A DNA stretch of 64,000 nucleotides. It comes from Clytia hemisphaerica (Eukaryota > Cnidaria > Hydrozoa > Leptothecata > Clytiidae). Below are positions 60,830-64,000 of this stretch, piece after piece. Location: positions 310,001 to 374,000 of the forward strand of contig CACVBU010000998.1 in assembly GCA_902728285.1 (NCBI GenBank), in the 5' to 3' direction. The notes under the pieces were generated by a model. It saw only the letters and a program-made list of their open reading frames with translations. It searched no databases and was not told the DNA's origin. The translations under genes and the position numbers were made by a program. How positions within the stretch are numbered: the first letter of the stretch is position 1; each line of letters opens with the position of its first letter.

Positions 60830-61288
60830 CGTGGTTTTTCTAATTTAACGCGTGGCAATAAATAATTATTTTCGACGCTAGGCGTGAAAAACTAGAGAAC
60901 AATTAATTACGATATTCAAGTGTTTTAAGTGTACGCGTTTACGTAAAGGTAATAAATAATTATTTTCGAACGCTATGCGGAAAAAACTACGAGAACAATT
61001 AATTACGATGTTCAAGTGTTTTAAGTACGCGTTACTTAAAGGCTTGTGTAATATATATTACATATAGATCGTATAATGTATTAACAAGCATTAGCTGATT
61101 TGGAGGAGCCAGAGGAGGATGACGAAGATCCCTTTAATTTGTGTTTTTGAAAGAAAGAAGTTTATCAAAAATAAAACTTTCCTGTCTAATTTTTCTTGTC
61201 CAAGGCTTGATCACGCGTAATAATTAGAGTAAGATTAATTACGATTTTTCGCCAAAAACAGGGAACGCGTTAAATTAGAAAAACCACG
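60830..61288. mobile_element. 459-bp inverted-repeat element with tandem unit and coding tail
   Basis: Exact 24-bp inverted ends start CGTGGTTTTTCTAATTTAAC. Inside, a 94-bp unit (AATAAATAATTATTTTCG...) is repeated twice from 60857. Then comes a 20-residue acidic frame (LEEPEEDDEDPFNL, stop at 61148-61150) followed by an AATAAA at 61171. It resembles a transposon reduced to its ends plus the last codons of a gene. No target duplication is clear. Confidence 0.65.
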
Positions 61289-62238
61289 GTACACGGTATT
61301 TGGCCATTCCTATTCCCCTGTGCATTAATCCGATTAATACAGTGATTTGTTTGTGTGGTTCTACCCAAGCCCTGGTCGCCGAAGAGGGTTAGAATTTGCG
61401 GGTGGAAAATTCGGAAGTCGAGATAGTTAGTTCGGTGCCGCGGTGGCAAAAAAAAAACCGTGAAATTAAAATGATCGTGCCGCGAAATTTTCATGCAATA
61501 AAGTAGTTACCCGGTCGGCGGAAATTTAGGAAAATTTACTGGCGGAATAGTCCGGCCCACGGGGAATAGTCATTGGCCGTCGGAAAAAAAAGTTATACGG
61601 TCCGCGGAAATAGAGGCCGGGCTAGTTTTTTTTCGAGCTATTTCGGCTTTCGGCGGCCGGACGACTATTCTGACGGCCTACTCTCCGCGGGGCCGAAAAA
61701 AACTATTCTGACGACCGGATCACTATTTCATAATTTCTATTCGTAAAATATAGTTCATTTTAAAATCATTCTGACGTCCTCAAGTTGATATCTAATCGAG
61801 TGTACCCTAATAGTTTTGCTTTATTTGTTTTTTCAGGTTTTAACGTACTGGACATCACTCGGTCAATAAAATGATTGGAACGCGCTGATGAAACTGATTT
61901 GTGGTCTGGAATTGCAAAACGAAAAAAAAAATTGTCGACAGAAATCAGATCCACTGCTGGAGAAAAAAAGAATAACGGGATTTTTTTCTAGAAAAAAAAC
62001 ACATAATCTAGCAAAGTACTCAGTCATTGATTGGAATTCGTCAAAACTGGTCAACAATACGAGATTTTTGATAAGGAATCCTTCCGCACAGCGCGACAAA
62101 AAAGGGACCCTAAAATGCCCTTCTAAAACCGACAAAATAAATATGCTAGTAGCCAAAATTATTATTAGTATGTCGTATTAAGCTAAAAATATACACATAT
62201 TACGAAAAACAACTAGCTGAAGAAGAATTCCATGGTTA
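61289..62238. other. Gap with GC-rich GGCCG block
   Basis: 61500-61720 is unusually GC-rich for the window, with CGGCGG, CCGCGG and GACTATTCTGACGGCC words in both orientations. Overlapping frames on both strands at 61863-62181 show no family features. Confidence 0.35.
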
Positions 62239-62626
62239 CCTTATCGGGGGGAAAAAATGTCAGAGGTTTAATTAGTCTTGGAAATACGGATTGTCAAGAA
62301 AATGGTTGCTGTTGTGGTTTGCTTTTATTTATTTGGTTCTATTTAAGTATTTTATTATCAAAGAACTCGATTGAGAGAAAAAGAAATTTTTATTTGTTCA
62401 ATTAAGAAGCTTCCATGAAAAAGTGCAGAACGAAAAATTACGATAAGAATCCCTTCTTTTCAAATATAAAAATCGGGGGAAAATTTTGTCCGGGATTATT
62501 AAAAAGCGAGTAGAAAATTTCGTAGGACATAAAAAAATCGGGGGTAAAGATTTGTCGGGGAAAAAAAAATTTCGTCACCTCGAAATTTTCGTCAATTTAC
62601 CCCGACATTTTTTTCCCCCGATAAGG
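62239..62626. mobile_element. Inverted-repeat element (CCTTATCGGGGG ends)
   Basis: CCTTATCGGGGGGAAAAAATGTC at the left and CCCCCGATAAGG at the right, with TTCGTCA and TTGTCGGGGAAAAAA repeated inside, as in the small element at 14196-14351. No target duplication seen. Confidence 0.6.
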
Positions 62627-63197
62627 TGCATGCTTTCGCTCGGATACGTAATAGCCGGGGGTTTGGAATATAAGCGAGGAATGGAAAAAATCTTAAAACT
62701 TAATAAGCGGTTCGAATAAAAATGTCCTAGGCGAAACATTTATCGGCTATTAGGTATCTGGGAGTATTCTATAGAGAATAGGATAAGAACAATTTGAAGC
62801 TCGAAGTGCCGAAAAAAATACTGGTTCGTATAAAAGTGTTTTAAAATTGTATTTTCGCATATTGATAACAAAAATAATAGTTTAAATTACAGCTTCTTTT
62901 GAATTTTCGCCTGGTGTTCTCCCGGTGTATATTCCCCATCTCTCTGTCGTTTTCTCGCATTTTGAAACCAAATGACAGCCTAAATGATAGGTAAATAGTG
63001 CTTGATGTCAAAGTGCGGGTTAAGGGTGGTGTCTAGATTTTCCAAATTTTCTAAAATCACAATTCCCAACTTTGAGACCAATAGCAACCATACTCGCTGA
63101 TGAATTTTTTATTGACCCTGCCTAAAAATAGCACGGAGCAAAATCCTCGTCTTTTCGCCCACAACGCAAATTAGCCTATAGGCTCCTAGATTAAAAC
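62627..63197. other. Short gap
   Basis: Contains a single end of the GGTACCTA family near 62744 (CGGCTATTAGGTATCTGGGAG) and no recognised gene. Confidence 0.4.
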
Positions 63198-63445
63198 CAA
63201 CGATGCGTAAAGCCCAAAGGGCTAGATCTCTAGCTTTTGCTGAAAAGTGTGTCGAAGTTAGATTGGAAATCCTATCTAAGTCACGTGACATTACAATAGA
63301 ATTTCAGCGCTTGACCAATCAGAAGCTTTGCCGATTTTTCGGAATAAACAATAGCAGAAAATATTTTTCCCCGGTACTCACTTTTTCTTGCTTGGAAGAG
63401 CTTGAAGCACGCTATCTAGCCCTTCGGGCTTTACAGAAATCTGTG
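63198..63445. mobile_element. hAT-like MITE, third copy
   Basis: Begins CAACGATGCGTAAAGCCCAA, ends GGGCTTTACAGAAATCTGTG, flanked by ATTAAAAC at 63190-63197 and 63446-63453. The body matches 13300-13544 (CTGAAAAGTGTGTCG, AAGTCACGTGACATTACAAT). The open frame at 63203-63469 is the element. Confidence 0.8.
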
Positions 63446-63495
63446 ATTAAAACTGAAAGGCGTGGATAACCACAGGGAAATCATCTTTTACTTAC

Positions 63496-64000
63496 GTTTT
63501 TCGCAGGTATGTCAGCGATTTTAGATAAGGCTTCTTTTGTGTCCTCGTCAAGGATTCCACGTTTTGTTTTGGTAATATTTATCAAGTAAAGCTATTTGAA
63601 CTTTGCTGAACTTGTATGGTTTTGCTGACTTTCTGAAGTCCAATTTTTCTTTAACTAAAAAACAAACAAATAATTCCAAACGCAATCTTACCATCAAGCT
63701 TCGGATCTTAATAGGCAATAGACACGATTTTTCAATAAAATTAGTACAATTATTTTTATTTCATCTTCGAGTTATGTTTTCTTATAGATATAGATTAGAT
63801 AAAAATTAATTACAGAGCTTTAAAAACAAATTCACAATTTTCGCCTGGAGGGAGAGTGTCGTGAGTGGAAATGTATTAGAGGCGACGCTTACATAGAAAC
63901 TTGAAAACATTAGGGCGTGAGTACAAAAAGCATTTCGTTGATCAAAATCATTTGAAATTAAATTTAACTTACCTTCCCGGTTTTTGAAGGCGGTTATCAA
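63496..64000 (-). CDS. Probable exons of a gene entering from the right edge
   Basis: Two minus-strand stretches end at strong donors (GTAAGT): one runs from the window edge to 63973 (ITAFKNREG, phase 1) and one from about 63591 to 63496 (ITKTKRGILDEDTKEALSKI then ADIPAKN). The phases of the two do not match directly, so an unseen exon lies between or the acceptor differs. The peptide is charged and helical; I do not recognise it. The 64-codon frame running through the donor at 63973 is intron read-through. Confidence 0.4.

Overview
The window looks like nuclear DNA of an invertebrate animal. Genes are split by GT-AG introns, start contexts are eukaryotic, AATAAA signals are present, the base composition is AT-rich, and gaps and introns are full of small inverted-repeat transposons. 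The recognisable proteins (a TRP-like channel, PRPF31, Sm D2, ALKBH6, BTB proteins) are animal families. I cannot fix the phylum: a cnidarian or another early-branching or soft-bodied invertebrate would fit, but that is inference.

Layout. 439-4145 (+): the last six exons of an ion-channel gene, probably TRP-like, that begins before the window. 5461-14743 (-): a 15-exon gene for a 780-residue coiled-coil protein I do not recognise; a two-exon block in it is duplicated, and a perfect 126-bp inverted repeat abuts one duplicated exon. 18023-26540 (-): a three-exon tandem-BTB gene whose first intron is stretched by transposons. 27087-27428 (-): SNRPD2. 27.8-30.3 kb: inverted-repeat elements. 30719-30812 (+): an orphan signal-peptide exon. 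31263-34707: a broken LINE whose reverse-transcriptase core is missing and replaced by other repeats. 34.9-39.5 kb: further elements and repeats. 39997-42347 (+): PRPF31. 45851-51889 (+): a 1541-residue Gln/His-rich repeat protein. 52582-54141 (-): the last three exons of ALKBH6. 54.6-63.4 kb: satellites, foldbacks, a 10-bp-phased ATCGAT array and mobile elements. 63496-64000 (-): probable exons of one more gene.

The genes do not form a pathway. PRPF31 and SNRPD2 both serve the spliceosome but lie 12 kb apart on opposite strands, so this is probably chance. The most interesting content is the set of non-autonomous DNA elements, many with target-site duplications (TSDs) readable here: TTAA (3130-3881), TA (11490-11855, 29279-29692, 54266-54608, 59984-60387), 8 bp (994-1291, 63198-63445), 7 bp (20527-22704 and 27829-29035, both with CAGGGGGG...TCAA ends), 5 bp (34933-35302 and 37377-37982, both starting CAGTCAGG) and 10 bp (23253-24028). 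Several carry arrays of short motifs on both strands.

Exon joins were checked by hand for splice dinucleotides and reading phase. No homology search was possible.
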